Positions 62,270 through 64,000 of a DNA stretch of 64,000 nucleotides are shown here, one piece after another. The first letter of the stretch is position 1. Each line of letters starts with the position of its first letter. The notes below the pieces were generated by a model. The model was given only the letters and a program-made list of their open reading frames with translations. It made no database searches and was not told the origin of the DNA. A program made the translations under genes and the position numbers. The DNA is from Mesorhizobium jarvisii (GTDB taxonomy: Bacteria; Pseudomonadota; Alphaproteobacteria; Rhizobiales; Rhizobiaceae). The DNA lies in the NCBI RefSeq assembly GCF_003601985.1, contig NZ_QZXA01000002.1:496001-560000 (forward strand). Direction: 5' to 3'.

Positions 62270-63562
62270 ATGTACAATCTGCGTCTGAAAGCACTGCTGG
62301 GGGCGGGGTGCTTTTCGCTTGCTTTGGTCGGCACCACGATAAACGGGGCGCATGCCGGCGGCATTGAACGAGGTGGCTACGACATCGATCTGCTGTTCGA
62401 TCCGGCGCCGTTTACCGTGAACACTGACGCGACCTATGTTTCACCACACCGCAAACTAAAGAACGCGGTCGACACGTCGGGAAACCCGGCCCCGCTTAGC
62501 GGCAATAGCTCGACGCGCAACACGGACGACTATTGGGTGCCTTACTTTGGCGTAAAGGCGTCACTCGGCCACGGCGTGGACTGCCTGCTTGATTACTCGC
62601 AGCCATGGGGGGCGAGTTCGAGCCCGGGTATTTGGAACGGCTCGTATTCCAACATCGAAACCAACATCAAGAGCAACAATTACGCTGGCACCTGCTCTTA
62701 CAAGATGGATGTCGGCAAGGGCCAGCTTCGCTTCATCGGCGGCGCGTTCTATCAAGAAGTCTACGGCTTCAAGACAAGCTATATTGGCGGTGTTCCTGAC
62801 CTGTCAGGCGTCTTCCCTGTCCCCGCCAATTTCGTCGGTCGTGTCGATCTGAAGGCAGACGGCTGGGGATGGCGAGCCGGTATCGCCTACGAAATTCCCG
62901 ACATCGCTTTGCGTGCCAGTCTCGTTTACAATTCGCAGGTCAAACTCGACAACATTTCGGGCACGCTCGATACCACATCCTTGGCTCCGATCGCGGCTTT
63001 CCTGCCTCCTGGTTCTTCGGCTGTGACAGACATTTACGGTTCGGCGAAGATGCCGGATTCCGTGGAATTAAAGCTTCAATCAGGCATCGCTCCTGGTTGG
63101 CTCGCTTTCGGTTCGATCAAGTGGGTCAATTGGAGCGTGCTGCAAAGTATTCCGATCTGCTCAACGGCAAGCAAAGGTATCGCACCCTGTACGTCAGTTT
63201 CCCCCAGCCCTGTCAGGCTAACCTCGCTCGACTTGATGTACCGTGATGGCTGGACGGTCACCGGCGGCATTGGTCATCAGTTCAATGAGCAATGGAGCGG
63301 CGCCGTGCAGATTTCATGGGACCGTGGTACGTCGCATGGTTACGGTGATCAGAGCGATACCTGGACGTTGGGCGGCGGGGTGGCCTACACGCCGCGACCG
63401 AACATCGAACTTCGCCTGGCTGGCGCGATAGGTGTGCTGACCAGCGGCCATTCAGGGGTGCTCACGGATGAGAACGGTTATCCGGCCGGCACCGACGTCA
63501 GCTATGACTTCGGCAACGATCTCGTCACGGCGATTTCCGGGGGTCTCAAGATCAAGTTCTAA
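62270..63562 (+). CDS. OmpP1/FadL/TodX-family outer-membrane transport protein (paralog 2)
   Basis: A 430-residue paralog of the preceding gene. The first 15 residues (MYNLRLKALLGAGCFSL) nearly match paralog 1, and the mature part shares GWRAGIAYEIPDIALRASLVYNS, KLQSGIAPGWLAFGSIKWVNWSV and RDGWTVTGGIGHQFNEQWSGAVQISWDRG. It is about 40 residues longer through loop insertions with a Cys pair (ICSTASKGIAPCTS). GGGGAGG before ATG 62270. Probably another hydrophobic-compound channel with altered specificity. Confidence 0.85.
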   Translation: MYNLRLKALLGAGCFSLALVGTTINGAHAGGIERGGYDIDLLFDPAPFTVNTDATYVSPHRKLKNAVDTSGNPAPLSGNSSTRNTDDYWVPYFGVKASLGHGVDCLLDYSQPWGASSSPGIWNGSYSNIETNIKSNNYAGTCSYKMDVGKGQLRFIGGAFYQEVYGFKTSYIGGVPDLSGVFPVPANFVGRVDLKADGWGWRAGIAYEIPDIALRASLVYNSQVKLDNISGTLDTTSLAPIAAFLPPGSSAVTDIYGSAKMPDSVELKLQSGIAPGWLAFGSIKWVNWSVLQSIPICSTASKGIAPCTSVSPSPVRLTSLDLMYRDGWTVTGGIGHQFNEQWSGAVQISWDRGTSHGYGDQSDTWTLGGGVAYTPRPNIELRLAGAIGVLTSGHSGVLTDENGYPAGTDVSYDFGNDLVTAISGGLKIKF

Positions 63563-63580
63563 GATATTGAAAATCCTTTT

Positions 63581-63608
63581 AAAAGGCCGGGCATTGCCCG
63601 GCCTTTTT
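63581..63608 (+). terminator. Rho-independent terminator after porin paralog 2
   Basis: AAAAGGCCGGGC-ATT-GCCCGGCCTTTTT, the same core as at 61899-61925. The following 63609-63852 shows no gene before ilvD. Confidence 0.93.
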
Positions 63609-63852
63609 CGTCTGGGCCGGCATCGTCGGTGATTCCGGTATCCAAGCTGCGTTGCATATAAGCCGCACCGGGACCGCCTCGTGCGATTGTGACGTTTTGG
63701 CAACACTTTCTGAACAACCCCTGCGCTAGAAGTCAGGCCGGGCAAATTGCCCATTTCCCGCCATAAACCCGGCGCACCTCGAACTTGTCTCGGGACACGC
63801 GCCAAAAGGCTCGGCGATGGGGCAGGCCGCACCGCCCGCGGCAAGGATGAGA

Positions 63853-64000
63853 ATGGACGCCAAGGTCATTTCAAAGGCTAAGCTCCCTAGCCGCTATGTG
63901 ACTGTCGGTCCGGCGCGTGCGCCGCACCGGTCCTATCTCTATGCCATGGGGCTTTCCGCCGCCGAGATCGCGCAGCCGCTGGTCGGCGTTGCCTCCTGCT
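63853..64000 (+). CDS. ilvD: Dihydroxy-acid dehydratase, N-terminal part (runs off the right edge)
   Basis: The first 49 codons read MDAKVISKAKLPSRYVTVGP, then APHRSYLYAMGLSAAEIAQPLVGVASC, the conserved N-terminus of IlvD/Edd enzymes ending at the first cluster-linked cysteine region. IlvD makes the 2-keto acid precursors of valine, leucine and isoleucine. AAGGA precedes ATG 63853; an ATG two codons upstream is also in frame. Confidence 0.9.
   Translation, partial: MDAKVISKAKLPSRYVTVGPARAPHRSYLYAMGLSAAEIAQPLVGVASC

Noticed and set aside
63609..63852. Branched-chain amino acid leader peptide or attenuator before ilvD
   Set aside because: No short frame rich in Ile/Val/Leu codons followed by alternative hairpins could be recognised.

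Overview
The window looks like a chromosomal stretch of a Mesorhizobium-type rhizobium (Alphaproteobacteria, Hyphomicrobiales). The evidence is high-GC coding bias, a RirA-type iron regulator with Cys91/Cys99/Cys105, a hemP-hmuSTUV heme-uptake cluster with a TGA-N9-TCA (IRO-type) site, an RHH-less PutA with a divergent Lrp/AsnC regulator, PopZ between a TolC-type gene and valS, and several dispersed intergenic repeats typical of rhizobia. Species is not resolved. Product names come from motifs and family resemblance read by eye; no database search was run.

Layout. 1-0.6 kb: the start of a leftward gene and two overlapping, non-canonical tRNA-like sequences. 0.8-11 kb: a periplasmic histidine phosphatase, a large secreted caspase-like/TPR protein, an AEC transporter, succinate-semialdehyde dehydrogenase, aldose epimerase, KDG kinase, and a YtkA/FixH-like protein next to a di-haem peroxidase. 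11-15.3 kb: the proline catabolism pair (Lrp-type regulator and PutA). 15.3-24.4 kb: heme acquisition. Leftward hmuR, a frameshifted small exported-protein gene, tonB and an IsdG/HmuQ-like monooxygenase face rightward hemP-hmuSTUV across a shared iron-responsive region, followed by rirA. 24.7-27.3 kb: a DUF445 membrane protein, a phasin and a MaoC-type hydratase, the last two suggesting polyhydroxyalkanoate metabolism. 27.5-36.8 kb: transporter-regulator pairs (MFS/LysR, EamA/MocR, MFS/HxlR), a zinc alcohol dehydrogenase, and a zeta-GST isomerase with an FAH-type hydrolase. 37-44.3 kb: a signalling module (NarL-type response regulator, sensorless hybrid histidine kinase, FIST-domain protein) beside a form II coxSLM molybdenum hydroxylase operon.

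44.6-48.7 kb holds an acyltransferase, an SRPBCC protein, a GNAT enzyme, CutC, an AhpD-like protein with a readable promoter/operator, and a cupin. 48.9-51.8 kb is a patch of very small orphan genes with little coding density, one of them apparently frameshifted, in which a nine-base word GCTAATATG recurs. 52-53.2 kb carries canonical tRNA-Asn and tRNA-Cys genes. 53.2-60.4 kb is conserved housekeeping: a Pcm-like methyltransferase, TolC, PopZ, a VOC protein and ValS. 60.4-63.6 kb holds two tandem FadL/OmpP1-type porins with shared upstream boxes and identical terminators. The right edge enters ilvD.

The strongest functional blocks are the iron/heme regulon, proline degradation, and the FIST-kinase-response regulator set beside coxSLM. 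No CRISPR array, transposase, integrase or phage structural gene was seen. The most unusual signals are the paired aberrant tRNAs, the FIST/kinase/cox neighbourhood, the GCTAATATG word, the two frameshifts, and the duplicated porin regulatory regions.
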